Shown here in pieces: positions 1-7,986 of a DNA stretch of 36,701 nt. The position numbers and the translations under genes are program-made. The stretch is from an uncultured bacterium (lineage in GTDB: Bacteria > Cyanobacteriota > Vampirovibrionia > Gastranaerophilales > Gastranaerophilaceae). The notes under the pieces were generated by a model, which was not told the origin of the DNA, did no database searches, and saw nothing but the letters and a program-made list of their open reading frames with translations. The DNA is taken from NCBI GenBank assembly GCA_900551915.1, contig URXT01000017.1, positions 1-36,701 of the forward strand. Reading direction: 5' to 3'. Position 1 is the first letter of the stretch, and every line of letters begins with the position of its first letter.

Positions 1-621
1 ATCGATAGCATCCATCAATTCCCAAATTTTATCAACCCATTTATCTTCGCCGCGTGCAATAGTCGGGTTAGCTTGAGCTGCTTCAAGAGCTTTCAAAGCA
101 GAACCGTGGATGAACGGGATATTGTCGCCGTCGAATTCGTAAGAAGAAAGAAGTTCACGAACTTCCATTTCAACCAATTCCAACAATTCCGGATCATCAA
201 CCATATCGCATTTATTAAGGAATACAACCAAGTTCGGAACGCCAACCTGTCTAGCTAACAGGATGTGTTCACGAGTTTGAGGCATAGCACCGTCAGTTGC
301 GGCAACAACAAGGATTGCACCGTCCATCTGAGCGGCACCGGTAATCATGTTTTTAACATAGTCAGCGTGACCAGGGCAGTCAACGTGAGCATAGTGTCTT
401 GCTGCTGTTTCGTATTCTACGTGAGCTGTAGAAATTGTAATACCTCTTGCTTTTTCTTCAGGAGCTGCGTCGATTTCATCGAATTTTTTCAATGCAGCTT
501 GGCCTTGAGCAGCCAATACTGCAGTAATAGCAGCTGTCAAAGTTGTTTTACCGTGGTCAACGTGGCCGATTGTACCGATGTTGACGTGCGGTTTGGTACG
601 TTCATACTTTTCTCTTGCCAT
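1..621 (-). CDS. tuf: Elongation factor Tu, N-terminal half (runs off the left edge)
   Basis: EF-Tu is the GTPase that carries aminoacyl-tRNA to the ribosome. The 207 visible codons form the G domain: the P-loop GHVDHGKT lies at residues 19-26, followed by the switch region with RGITI, then DCPGH and NKCD, all as in canonical bacterial EF-Tu. The rest of the G domain and domains 2-3 lie outside the window; the usual length is about 395-400 residues. The ATG at 619-621 is preceded by a strong AAAGGAG ribosome site. The reading frame is intact to the window edge. Identification is certain; whether a second tuf copy exists cannot be seen. Confidence 0.97.
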   Translation of the reverse strand, partial: MAREKYERTKPHVNIGTIGHVDHGKTTLTAAITAVLAAQGQAALKKFDEIDAAPEEKARGITISTAHVEYETAARHYAHVDCPGHADYVKNMITGAAQMDGAILVVAATDGAMPQTREHILLARQVGVPNLVVFLNKCDMVDDPELLELVEMEVRELLSSYEFDGDNIPFIHGSALKALEAAQANPTIARGEDKWVDKIWELMDAID

Positions 622-754
622 GAGATTAATCTCCTTTTTACTACTTATACTACTTTCTAATTTGGTATTTTAAGCCATATAATATATAATATTTGCTCAA
701 TTTTTTTTGTCAAGGCGCGTGGCATGACAAAGCCGCGCATGTATTGAAGGAGAT

Positions 755-795
755 AAAAAACAAGTATCGAAAAATTTCCGGTACTTGTTTTGTCT
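755..795 (-). terminator. Rho-independent terminator of the 821-2275 gene
   Basis: On the minus strand the arm AAAACAAGTA (791-782) pairs with TACTTGTTTT (766-757), giving a 10-bp stem, and the RNA then ends in a U-rich run. It sits about 30 bases past the stop codon at 821 and before the tuf upstream region. Confidence 0.7.
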
Positions 796-820
796 TTTTT
801 ATAAAAGTTTGCGGCAGGAG

Positions 821-2275
821 TTATTCAACAGGTTTGCGTACAAATCCGCCATTTTCGTCTAATTCAAAGTTCAGACCTTCCAGGCAGTAATTGTAATATA
901 CTAAAAATGTCCAATCCTCTTTGCTTACAGAATCTGCTTTACCGGCCTTCTGGAAAGCCCGTAAATCTTTTTCGCCCTGAAGCAGTTCTATATATTTATC
1001 TTTTCCCGCAGTAAGCATGCTGCAAACCGTTTTAGCCAGCGGTTTTACGTTTTCAAATTCTTCCTCGGAGGACGTACAGAATCCGCCTTTTGAATAACTT
1101 ACGCCCAGAGAACCGTCAGAAAAGCCAGAAATCGGAGTATTTTCCCAAAATTCGGAATATAAATTTTCTGCTTCATCTTTTTGTTTGATAGTCATATTTT
1201 TCTCAACTGATTCATAAGGCGTCAAATCCACAGTGTCTCCGCGGCGTCTGTCAAATAAAACCTCAGATGCTGTTTCCATCAAACTTCCGAAATTTTCAGG
1301 TAATTTGACTCCGGTATTGTTTTGAGCCGGATTTTCTTCATCGTCAAACTTTTGCAAGGTTTGAATAGATTGCAAAACAGGCTTGCCGGCTTCATAGCTA
1401 TATTGATACACAACAGAAGTTCCATCCTGCTGCTCAATCAAAGAACCCTGGAGCGGCTTTCCATCCTTGTTGTAAACTATAGAATTAAGATTCTCGCCTG
1501 AGGAATATGTAACCTGGGTGGCACCATTTTCTACAAGCAGAGCTTCAAAAGAGGATATTCTTATACTTTCGCCATTTGAGTTAGTATAAGTTCTGCCGCC
1601 GTTTTTATCCATAACGTAATTCAAGCCGTCTTCATCCATAAGGGTAATATTATACTTTCCATTGCCGTTTTTTGCAGCACCAAAACCTCCGGCTTTTAAA
1701 TAATCGGCATCAGGCACAGTGTCTGAAATTTCAAATCCGGCCAGCGCTTCATTAAACTCCTGTTTTTGCTTTTCAGTAATTTGAGACTGGGCGGATTCAT
1801 GTTCAGTTATGTCAGAAGTTTGTACCGGAGGGTCTGATGGTGACGGGCCGTGTGTTTGGGTGGTTTGCGGGGCTGATGTCGGAGGTGCTGCCGCGTCTGA
1901 AGCTTGTCCGGTATTTTGAGTATTTTGAGCAGCTTCCTGCTGAACCGGCAAATTCTGCTCCTGCTGTTCTGGTTTAGATAAATTAAGCCCCATTGCACTA
2001 TAAATCTTGTTCATTTGTTCATCAGACAAGCTTATTTTATCGCCGGTCTGAATTGCATAACTTTTGCCCCAGCCGGCGCGGGTTTTGTCCGTGCCGCCGC
2101 GGAATAACCTTTGACCTTCGGCCTGTTCTTCTTTTTGAATTTCGTCGAAGACTGACATGACATTTTGCCAGTTGATTTTCTTGCTCCCGTCAAAACCGGC
2201 TTGTTTTTTGGCCTGCTCCAGAAAAATATAGGTTAAACCTAAATCATCTTTTGATACAGTGTAGTCAAATCCCAT
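821..2275 (-). CDS. Large hydrophilic protein of unknown function with P/Q-rich linker
   Basis: I do not recognise this 484-residue protein. It has no signal peptide or membrane segment. Residues 1-100 form a compact-looking N-terminal region beginning MGFDYTVSKDD. Residues about 100-165 are a low-complexity Q/P/T/A-rich linker. Residues about 180-330 are rich in YxxGxx and NxDGK-like strands, loosely reminiscent of YD-type beta repeats. The start is well supported by AAGGAGG six bases upstream. The gene is monocistronic, with its own terminator at 755-795. A decayed copy of its promoter and first eight codons lies at 7593-7810. A pentanucleotide repeat sits in its predicted 5' UTR. Function is open; a surface or effector-like role would be speculation. 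Confidence 0.8.
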   Translation of the reverse strand: MGFDYTVSKDDLGLTYIFLEQAKKQAGFDGSKKINWQNVMSVFDEIQKEEQAEGQRLFRGGTDKTRAGWGKSYAIQTGDKISLSDEQMNKIYSAMGLNLSKPEQQEQNLPVQQEAAQNTQNTGQASDAAAPPTSAPQTTQTHGPSPSDPPVQTSDITEHESAQSQITEKQKQEFNEALAGFEISDTVPDADYLKAGGFGAAKNGNGKYNITLMDEDGLNYVMDKNGGRTYTNSNGESIRISSFEALLVENGATQVTYSSGENLNSIVYNKDGKPLQGSLIEQQDGTSVVYQYSYEAGKPVLQSIQTLQKFDDEENPAQNNTGVKLPENFGSLMETASEVLFDRRRGDTVDLTPYESVEKNMTIKQKDEAENLYSEFWENTPISGFSDGSLGVSYSKGGFCTSSEEEFENVKPLAKTVCSMLTAGKDKYIELLQGEKDLRAFQKAGKADSVSKEDWTFLVYYNYCLEGLNFELDENGGFVRKPVE

Positions 2276-2444
2276 TTGATATCCTCCTTTTTATACTCGT
2301 TTAAGCACACATTGCTTATACTGGTATAAACGGATTTATCCTGAAAAAATTGACAGCTCGCCTACATACCATACCATACCATACCATACAGCAGATTATA
2401 CCTGGATTTGAGGCATTATAAAACTCATATTTACAATTCGTTAC
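2276..2444 (-). promoter_or_regulatory. Promoter and 5' UTR of the 821-2275 gene
   Basis: A TATAAT hexamer (minus strand, 2400-2395) precedes the predicted start of transcription. The -35 is weak. The whole 169-base block is repeated, diverged, at 7659-7810, where TATAAT, the central CTGGTATAAAC-like segment and the distal ACAATTCGTTAC block are kept. That conservation is the main argument that it is the promoter and leader. Confidence 0.5.
2366..2390. repeat. ATACC pentanucleotide tandem repeat (4 copies plus a partial fifth)
   Basis: Four exact ATACC units run from 2366 to 2385, followed by ATACA. The repeat lies immediately downstream of the TATAAT of the 821-2275 gene, so it would start the transcript. 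The related block at 7741-7770 has no repeat there, so it expanded in this copy only. Confidence 0.85.
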
Positions 2445-2485
2445 ATTTGAAATTGGTTTATATTTTTGCCGCGGCAGAGTTGGTT

Positions 2486-2507
2486 CCCCCTCTCCTAAAT
2501 TAGGATA
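2486..2507. repeat. Left copy of the CTCTCCTAAATTAGGA palindrome-type repeat
   Basis: This partial copy, ending in AAATTAGGATAC, matches the 16-base core of the perfect palindrome at 2940-2962. It lies downstream of the DUF559 gene, so the two copies bracket that gene. Confidence 0.7.
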
Positions 2508-2582
2508 CAAAGCGAACCACAGCAACGAAGTGAGGATGAGTGAGCCTGTATGCCTTGTACTGAGGGGATGGGGTAAGTTCTT

Positions 2583-2924
2583 TTACTCACAAATTAATGC
2601 TGCCAATTTAAGATAAACACCTTCAATATTATTATCTATTTCATTATTCCACAATCTTAAAACTTTATAACCTTTAGAAATCAAATATTCCGTTCTTTTA
2701 TCATCATTAATCTTATTTTGAATTTCATTATGCTGACCGCCGTCAAGTTCAATAACTATCCTCTTTTTTCGGCCTGCAAAATCTACGATATAAGATCCTA
2801 TAGGATATTGCTTGACAAATTTAACCCCATTAAATTTTCTATTTCTTAACAATGCCCATAGTTTATATTCCTGAGGCGTCATATTTTGTCTTAATTCTCT
2901 TGCCTGCAAATATTTTTTATACAT
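2583..2924 (-). CDS. DUF559 / Vsr-like endonuclease-domain protein
   Basis: This 113-residue protein has the DUF559 layout: an N-terminal helix (RELRQNMTPQEYKLWALLRNR), then KFVKQYPIGSYIVDF (D48), then VIELDGGQH (E59, D61) and a C-terminal KVLRLWNNEI. D48, E59 and the H/Q following fit the PD-(D/E)XK-like fold shared with Vsr mismatch endonucleases, so nuclease activity is a family-based inference. The full-length family is about 110-130 residues, so it is intact. A GAGG ribosome site lies seven bases before the ATG and is contributed by the adjoining repeat. Palindromic repeats lie on both sides, suggesting a gene-plus-repeat unit that can move or was acquired. Confidence 0.85.
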   Translation of the reverse strand: MYKKYLQARELRQNMTPQEYKLWALLRNRKFNGVKFVKQYPIGSYIVDFAGRKKRIVIELDGGQHNEIQNKINDDKRTEYLISKGYKVLRLWNNEIDNNIEGVYLKLAALICE

Positions 2925-2939
2925 TTAACCTCATCCTAA

Positions 2940-2962
2940 CCCTCTCCTAAATTAGGAGAGGG
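2940..2962. repeat. Perfect 23-bp palindrome upstream of the DUF559 gene
   Basis: The arms CCCTCTCCTAA and TTAGGAGAGGG are exact reverse complements around a single central base at 2951. It belongs to the REP-like family seen at 2486-2507 and lies 15 bases before the DUF559 start codon. Confidence 0.85.
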
Positions 2963-3060
2963 AACTTGATTAAACCGAACTCTTTTTTCATTTTTGAACA
3001 CTTATCGACTGTTGCAGGAAAGGAGATAAAATTGAAGATAATCTTCATTTCTTTCACGAA

Positions 3061-3090
3061 TTAAAAGAGGCTCAAACGAGCCTCTTTTAA
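3061..3090 (-). terminator. Strong terminator of the rimP-nusA operon
   Basis: A perfect 13-bp stem TTAAAAGAGGCTC / GAGCCTCTTTTAA closes a 4-base loop (3074-3077), two bases past the nusA stop. The A/U-rich stem base makes it potentially active in both directions. Confidence 0.88.
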
Positions 3091-3092
3091 AA

Positions 3093-4325
3093 TTATTCAT
3101 CTTCTGAAATTTCTTCTTCAACCGGCTCTTCATGCTGAATGTCTTCTTCATCATAAGCCTGCTGGTTCATTTCTTCTTCGATTTCTTGTTTTAATTCATC
3201 GTCTTCGTCTTCGGCTTCTTCTTCGCGAACATCTTCTTCATAATTTTGAAGATTTTGAGCCTCAGCTTTCTCCATTTGAGAAACACTCTTGATATCTATT
3301 TTCCAGCCTGTAAGCTTATGTGCAAGTCTTACGTTTTGACCTTCGCGTCCTATTGCAAGGCTTAATTGATCATCAGGAACAACAACCATTGCATCATGAG
3401 CATACTCATCATCTGCAAGCACATCCACTGAAACAACTCTTGCAGGTGAAAGGGCATTAACGATATATTCAACAGGGTCATCAGAATATCTTACGATATC
3501 GATTTTTTCGTTCTTCAATTCTGAAACGATTGTCTGAATTCTGCTTCCGCGAGGTCCAATACAAGCTCCCACAGAATCAACTTCAGGGTCATTTGACCAG
3601 ACGGCGATTTTTGTTCTGTATCCTGCTTCACGTGAGATTGATTTAATTTCAACAATTCCATCTTCGATTTCAGGAACTTCAAGTTCAAACAGCTCGCGCA
3701 CGATTTCTGCATGAGCATGAGAAACAATAACTTGAGGAAGTCTTGTAGTTTCTTTTACGTTCAATACAAAAACTCTTATGCGGTTGCCGGGTTTGTAATA
3801 TTCACCGGGGATTTGTTCTTTTTGCGGCATTATCGCGTCAGTTTTACCGATATTAACAATTACGTTGCGGTTTTCAACTCTCTGGATAATTCCGGTTACA
3901 AGAGTACCTTTTTTATCCATAAATTCTTGAAGAACAAGATTTCTTTCAGCTTCTCTTATGCGCTGTGTAATAACTTGTTTTGCAGATTGCGCTGCTATAC
4001 GGCCGAACTGGTCTGGTGTAACTTCGATTTTAACTTCATCATCAACTTCTACATCTTCATCAATTTCTTTTGCATCTGCCAAAGAAATTTGTAATTCAGG
4101 ATCTTCCACTTCTTCAACTACGGTTTTAGTGCTGAAAACACCGATTTCGCCGGATTGTTCGTCCAAAATTGCTTCGATATTAGCTGATTCTTTAATTTTC
4201 ATGTGTTTTTTGTAAGCAGCTACCATTGCATCGCAGAGTGAAGCTATCAAAACTTCTTTTGATATTCCACGTTCTCTTTCAAGTTCTTCGCATGCTTCAA
4301 AAAGTGCTGTTCCGATTTTAATCAT
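3093..4325 (-). CDS. nusA: Transcription termination/antitermination factor NusA
   Basis: NusA binds RNA polymerase and nascent RNA to control pausing, termination and antitermination. The 410 residues show the N-terminal RNAP-binding domain (ISKEVLIASLCDAMVAAYKK), an S1 domain around residues 133-200 (GIIQRVENRNVIVNIG), and two KH domains: VGACIGPRGSRIQ is the GxxG of the first and LAIGREGQNVRLA that of the second. The last 45 or so residues are an acidic, low-complexity tail in place of the C-terminal repeats of E. coli NusA. AAAGGA precedes the ATG. It lies 50 bases downstream of rimP on the same strand, as in most bacteria, but the usual ylxR-infB genes do not follow; a terminator closes the operon. 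Confidence 0.97.
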   Translation of the reverse strand: MIKIGTALFEACEELERERGISKEVLIASLCDAMVAAYKKHMKIKESANIEAILDEQSGEIGVFSTKTVVEEVEDPELQISLADAKEIDEDVEVDDEVKIEVTPDQFGRIAAQSAKQVITQRIREAERNLVLQEFMDKKGTLVTGIIQRVENRNVIVNIGKTDAIMPQKEQIPGEYYKPGNRIRVFVLNVKETTRLPQVIVSHAHAEIVRELFELEVPEIEDGIVEIKSISREAGYRTKIAVWSNDPEVDSVGACIGPRGSRIQTIVSELKNEKIDIVRYSDDPVEYIVNALSPARVVSVDVLADDEYAHDAMVVVPDDQLSLAIGREGQNVRLAHKLTGWKIDIKSVSQMEKAEAQNLQNYEEDVREEEAEDEDDELKQEIEEEMNQQAYDEEDIQHEEPVEEEISEDE

Positions 4326-4375
4326 TTTTTTATCCTTTCATTTATTATGTAAATATTTTTTATTCTGACAGGCTT

Positions 4376-4858
4376 TTAATCAATATATAATTTTGCGGAC
4401 TGAATGTTGCTTCTCGGAATTTGAAGCTCTTTAGCGTCTTCAAATCTGAAAAATTTTAATCCTTCATTTTCGTTAAAGTCGAGGATTTCACCCTTGAAAA
4501 CCTTTTCTTCCTCGCCATCGAGAGGCGTTTTCAGCTTTATACTTACATTACGGCCTTTGAATATTATAAATTCTTTATCGGATTTGAACTTTCGCTCAAG
4601 GCCGGGTGAAGAAACCTCTAAATAATATTTTACGGGAATAAGTTCATCCAAAAAGTCAGATAGACTTCTTGTAACCTTTTCACAATCGTCAAGAGTTACG
4701 TCCTTCTCGGAAGAATACAAATAAATCCTCAAAAACCAGCGGTGATTTTCTTTTGAAAAATCCACCTCAAGAGGAATATATCCAAAGCGCATTGCAGTAT
4801 TTTCAATTAACGGATTAATCTTTTCAAGAACTTCATATCTGTTAATTTCCTGTTTCAT
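4376..4858 (-). CDS. rimP: Ribosome maturation factor RimP
   Basis: RimP is needed for 30S subunit maturation. The 160-residue length is typical. The hallmark LEVSSPGLER motif is at residues 80-89, preceded by DDCEKVTRSLSDFLDE, the conserved helix of the N-terminal domain; the C-terminal part (KVFKGEILDFNENEG) resembles the SH3-like domain. GGAAGG precedes the ATG. It is the first gene of a rimP-nusA operon. Confidence 0.95.
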   Translation of the reverse strand: MKQEINRYEVLEKINPLIENTAMRFGYIPLEVDFSKENHRWFLRIYLYSSEKDVTLDDCEKVTRSLSDFLDELIPVKYYLEVSSPGLERKFKSDKEFIIFKGRNVSIKLKTPLDGEEEKVFKGEILDFNENEGLKFFRFEDAKELQIPRSNIQSAKLYID

Positions 4859-4945
4859 AACACTTCCTTCCTTCGCTTTTGAACCTAACCAACATTTGCG
4901 GTCTTTCAGCCGCCGTGTTTCCCGGCAAAACGCCCTGATGATAGA

Positions 4946-4971
4946 AAAAGAACGGGGGTTCCCGTTCTTTT
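4946..4971 (-). terminator. Terminator of the 5038-6342 gene
   Basis: An 11-bp stem AAAAGAACGGG / CCCGTTCTTTT closes a 4-base loop (4957-4960). On the minus strand it ends in a U-rich run. It separates the coiled-coil gene from the rimP promoter region. Confidence 0.85.
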
Positions 4972-5037
4972 CTCTAAAAATATTATAAATTATTAAAACT
5001 TAAATGTAAAGTCTTATGTAAAGTTTTTAAAACCGGA

Positions 5038-6342
5038 TTAAAAACCTGATTGTGCAAGCAAACCTTTTGCATCAACTAAATTCGGTTCTTCGCTTACAGG
5101 TGTGAAACCTTGAACTGTCGTGTTTGCAACAAGTGCGTTATAAGTTGTTGCAATGCCTTTGTATTCTTTAATAATCTCTTGTTTTTTAGTTTCGTCGGTT
5201 TCTTTTTCTGCTTTTTGCGCAAGCTTTTTAAGCTCATTGTAAGATTTATTCAAATCTTTTTCTTCAGATTTTGCCATCTTTGTCATTTTTTCAGAGTAAT
5301 TTTGTTCTGCACTCTTGAGTTGTTTAAGCTCGCCGTTTGCTTTTTCTTTAAGTGAGGTATTATCAGCAATTGATTTATCAAGATTTGAAATTTCTGTTTC
5401 TTTATCAGTTTGATTTTTTTCTAGTGTTTTAAGATCATTTTCAAGCTGCTGTTTTTTCTGTTCTAGTTGAGTTAGCTGAGATTGAAGAGAACTTACATTC
5501 TGACCTGCAGCCTGTGCAGTTGCAATTTGTGACTGCAAACGTGTAATCTGGCTTTGAGTACCTGTAATTGAAGTTTTTGTTGTAGATATATTTTCTTTTA
5601 TTGTAGCAAGTTCTTTTTCAGCATTTGTTTTACTTTCACTGTCAGCATCTATCTGTCCCTGATATTGTTCAACGAGTTTGGATTTTGTATCGATTTTTGA
5701 GCCGAGAGAGCTTAACTCTGACTTGAGTGCCTTTGTATTAGTTGCACTTGAAAGATTTGTTAAAACATTTGCAGCATCTGCGCTTAGATTAGCCGCTGGA
5801 GTTGAGCTGTTTGATACTACTGAAGGTTTTGAAGCTTTTGTTGAAGCAACAGCTTTTGTAATACTGCCGATTGTCTGGTTAAGCATGCTGATAGCACTCA
5901 TTGTACCTGCAGCTTTATTTGTTCCAGTGTTTGCATATGCTCTTTGAGAATTTACATACTGTACATATTTTTGAAGATCAGCATTAAGTCTGTCAGCTTC
6001 TCTTCTTGCAGAGCGCGGAGTTGGTGCAAAACCTGTTGCAATACTTTGAGTTAATTGTGCATCTACATTTCTTAGCGTATAGTCAGAAGGATTAACAAAT
6101 CTTGTTCCGCCTTGTCTAACAGCGCCTGATTGGATGGATTGTCTTGAAGTTGTTCCAAGTGCGCTTAATGCAGTATATTTAATTGATTTGTCACTCTTTG
6201 ATGTTGAGGATGATGAAGTTGAAGCAGTAGAAGTGCTTGATGAAGTTTGTGTTTCCTGAAACTTAGGCAAAGTGCGGGTGCTGTTCAAGTTAGTCTTGAT
6301 ACCAGGTCTTTTATAAGATTGTGCTGCTAATTCTACGCCCAT
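5038..6342 (-). CDS. Long coiled-coil protein, Ser/Thr-rich N-terminus, unknown function
   Basis: This 434-residue protein has no signal peptide or membrane helix. Residues 32-50 are almost entirely S and T. Residues about 204-395 show heptad-like patterns with many Q, K, E and L (for example SQLTQLEQKKQQLENDLK), predicting a long coiled coil of about 190 residues. The C-terminus ends PNLVDAKGLLAQSGF. Such composition resembles cytoskeletal or scaffold proteins but also appears by convergence, so no role is assigned. The ribosome site before the ATG is weak (AGAGAG). It is monocistronic, with a terminator at 4946-4971. Confidence 0.8.
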   Translation of the reverse strand: MGVELAAQSYKRPGIKTNLNSTRTLPKFQETQTSSSTSTASTSSSSTSKSDKSIKYTALSALGTTSRQSIQSGAVRQGGTRFVNPSDYTLRNVDAQLTQSIATGFAPTPRSARREADRLNADLQKYVQYVNSQRAYANTGTNKAAGTMSAISMLNQTIGSITKAVASTKASKPSVVSNSSTPAANLSADAANVLTNLSSATNTKALKSELSSLGSKIDTKSKLVEQYQGQIDADSESKTNAEKELATIKENISTTKTSITGTQSQITRLQSQIATAQAAGQNVSSLQSQLTQLEQKKQQLENDLKTLEKNQTDKETEISNLDKSIADNTSLKEKANGELKQLKSAEQNYSEKMTKMAKSEEKDLNKSYNELKKLAQKAEKETDETKKQEIIKEYKGIATTYNALVANTTVQGFTPVSEEPNLVDAKGLLAQSGF

Positions 6343-6905
6343 AATTCTCTCTTTTTATATACCTTTATATATATAAAGTATATAACACTTTAAAAATTGC
6401 TTATTCTTACGTTATAACTTTACAAATATTAACATATCCTCTAACTTTGTCTTCATAAATATTATACCCGCTTTTTAGCCTGCTTTAGCATGTTTAATTA
6501 CACCTGTTAAAAAACTTTTAGTAAATGTAAAATATCTTAATTTAACAAAACCCTGAAAACACACTAAACAAGAGTTCTTTGAGATTTTGCAAGTAATTAT
6601 TACACTAAGTTTACAAAAATTATGTAAATTTTTTGCTGTATTTTTCAAATGCCCAAATCCGCCCTAAATCTAAATCTTTAGATTTAAAGAAAATTTAATT
6701 GTAAAAAGATTGGCATGGAATGCAAAAAAAGTGTTTCATATTAGAAAATTTGTTCTATGATGAATTTACATCTTGGGAGGCGGGGATTATAAAAAAATAC
6801 ATCCTCACCTGTAGTCTAATCAATCCATAGAACGATTAAAGACTATTCAAATATCGTTTAAAATATGGATAACAATATCAGTTTGTATTTGGAGGTAGTA
6901 AAGAA
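6343..6905. other. 563-base AT-rich intergenic region between divergent genes
   Basis: I see no gene here. It contains divergent upstream regions for the coiled-coil gene and the adenosyltransferase gene, a small dyad TAAATC-TTTA-GATTTA at 6671-6686, and the GGAGG ribosome site at 6891-6895. I looked for a cobalamin riboswitch, expected before a corrinoid gene, and did not find the conserved B12 box. Confidence 0.6.
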
Positions 6906-7439
6906 GTGTTAGAGCATGGTTATATTCAAATTTACACAGGAGATGGAAAAGGGAAAACAACAGCATCATTAGGTCTGGCACTTCGTGCGCTCGGACATGG
7001 ATGGAAAGTTTTAATCATCCAGTTTACTAAGGGCGACAGCGCAACATCTTATGGAGAAATTGTTTCATCATCTAAATTCCTGCCAAATTTGGATGTAGTA
7101 CAGTTTGGAATGGACAGAGTATGCTATTCACATAATGTTTGTATGGACGATTTTAAAGAAGCAAAAAAAGGCTGGGAATATGCCAAAAAAGCAATTCAAT
7201 CCGGTGAATATCAGCTTATTATTTTAGATGAAATCAATATTTGCACATCTATGAATATGATTAAGGTTTCGGAAGTTAAAGAAGCTTTAATGAACAAACC
7301 CGAAAACCTTGAAATCGTATTGACGGGCAGATATGCACACCCTGAATTAAAAGCTATGGCGCATCTTGTAACAGAGATGAAACCTATCAAACATTATTTT
7401 GATATGGGCGTAATGGCAAGACAGGGAATTGAATATTAG
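6906..7439 (+). CDS. cobO: Corrinoid (cob(I)yrinic acid a,c-diamide) adenosyltransferase, CobA/BtuR type
   Basis: This enzyme family transfers the adenosyl group of ATP to Co(I) corrinoid to make the adenosylated cofactor. The 177 residues carry the P-loop TGDGKGKTTA at 11-20, then LIIQFTKGD, the Walker-B-like YQLIILDEIN and VLTGRYAHPEL, which together are diagnostic for the CobA/CobO/BtuR family. Length is normal. The start is GTG at 6906 with GGAGG ten bases upstream; no in-frame ATG is available nearby. No other cobalamin gene is in the window, so it may act in corrinoid salvage rather than synthesis. Symbol is cobO or btuR; sequence alone does not separate them. Confidence 0.93.
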   Translation: MLEHGYIQIYTGDGKGKTTASLGLALRALGHGWKVLIIQFTKGDSATSYGEIVSSSKFLPNLDVVQFGMDRVCYSHNVCMDDFKEAKKGWEYAKKAIQSGEYQLIILDEINICTSMNMIKVSEVKEALMNKPENLEIVLTGRYAHPELKAMAHLVTEMKPIKHYFDMGVMARQGIEY

Positions 7440-7446
7440 GGGAGGA

Positions 7447-7481
7447 AAAAGCAGCAGAGAGGAATTTTGTATGCTGCTTTT
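7447..7481 (+). terminator. Possible terminator after the adenosyltransferase gene
   Basis: The arms AAAAGCAGCA (7447-7456) and TGCTGCTTTT (7472-7481) pair perfectly around a 15-base loop, seven bases after the stop. The long loop and short U run make it weaker than others in the window. Confidence 0.5.
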
Positions 7482-7592
7482 ATGCGAAAAGGTATTAATG
7501 TAAATCCTTTTTGTTTCAGAAATGAAATACCGGACTGACTTTAGGGGAGGTCCGATTTTTTTGCGGACGAAGTCCGCCCTTACACATTTGAA

Positions 7593-7810
7593 TTAGCATA
7601 CTAAATGCGCTTTTGTAGAAATTAAGATAAAAACTGATACGGCGTAGTCAAAACCCATTTGCTATCATCCTTTTATACTCGAATAAGCACAAATTGTTTA
7701 TACTGGTACAAACGGCTTCTCCTGGAAAAAGTTGATATGGCGTCTCCATACATATAGTGGATTATAACCAGGTTTCAGCCTATTTTAAGCTAATTTTTAC
7801 AATTCGTTAC
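7593..7810 (-). pseudogene. Decayed copy of the promoter, 5' UTR and first codons of the 821-2275 gene
   Basis: The minus strand from 7658 reads ATG GGT TTT GAC TAC GCC GTA, giving MGFDYAV against MGFDYTV in the 821-2275 protein. After the eighth codon similarity ends and a stop follows at 7593, leaving a 21-residue ORF. Upstream, 7659-7810 matches 2276-2444 almost throughout, including AAAGGAT in place of the ribosome site, the TACTGGTA-AAACGG block, the TATAAT hexamer and ACAATTCGTTAC. The ATACC repeat is absent. It is best read as a truncated duplication; a short regulatory transcript remains possible. Confidence 0.75.
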
Positions 7811-7819
7811 AATAAAGAT

Positions 7820-7848
7820 TTTACGAAATTTTATGTTTGTAATATTAT
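7820..7848 (+). promoter_or_regulatory. rpsB promoter
   Basis: TTTACG (7820-7825) and TATTAT (7843-7848) are separated by 17 bases, a sound sigma70-type promoter. Transcription would start near 7855. Confidence 0.65.
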
Positions 7849-7854
7849 ATTATT

Positions 7855-7986
7855 GGTTACACTAGTCTGATAGGTTTGCCCTAGTTCGGGGTGGCGTAAT
7901 TCCCAGCTACAAAACGGATAACTACACATAACACCGAATGAGACAGTTTAGCCCGTAGTACTAAGTTAAAATAAAGGAGAAAACCG
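7855..7986 (+). promoter_or_regulatory. Long, locally GC-rich rpsB leader, possibly structured
   Basis: The predicted leader is about 130 bases. It is distinctly richer in G and C than the surrounding intergenic DNA and contains short complementary pieces (CCC-tagttc-GGG around 7881-7893; ACTAC near 7922 with GTAGT near 7955). Autoregulatory rpsB leaders are known in other bacteria; that this is one is inference. It ends with the AAAGGAG ribosome site. Confidence 0.4.

Noticed and set aside
73..660. Plus-strand open frames opposite tuf
   Set aside because: They lie antisense to the highly conserved EF-Tu frame, have no ribosome site and resemble no family.
693..890. A plus-strand ORF of 65 residues
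   Set aside because: It overlaps a terminator hairpin and the 3' end of a real gene on the other strand.
2366..2390. A CRISPR-like array
   Set aside because: The repeat units are five bases with no spacers, so it is a simple tandem repeat.
2316..2525. A minus-strand ORF of 69 residues across the ATACC repeat
   Set aside because: It runs through promoter DNA and a repeat, has odd composition and no ribosome site.
6710..6725. A sigma54-like promoter (TTGGCA...TGCAA) upstream of the adenosyltransferase gene
   Set aside because: The GG and GC dinucleotides are only 8 bases apart instead of the required 10, and no activator gene is nearby.
6770..6905. A cobalamin riboswitch before the corrinoid adenosyltransferase gene
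   Set aside because: I could not find the conserved B12 box or a plausible terminator/anti-terminator pair.
7855..7986. A tRNA-like or other known RNA gene in the rpsB leader
   Set aside because: A GTTCGGG piece looks like a T-loop, but no acceptor stem or anticodon arm can be formed around it.
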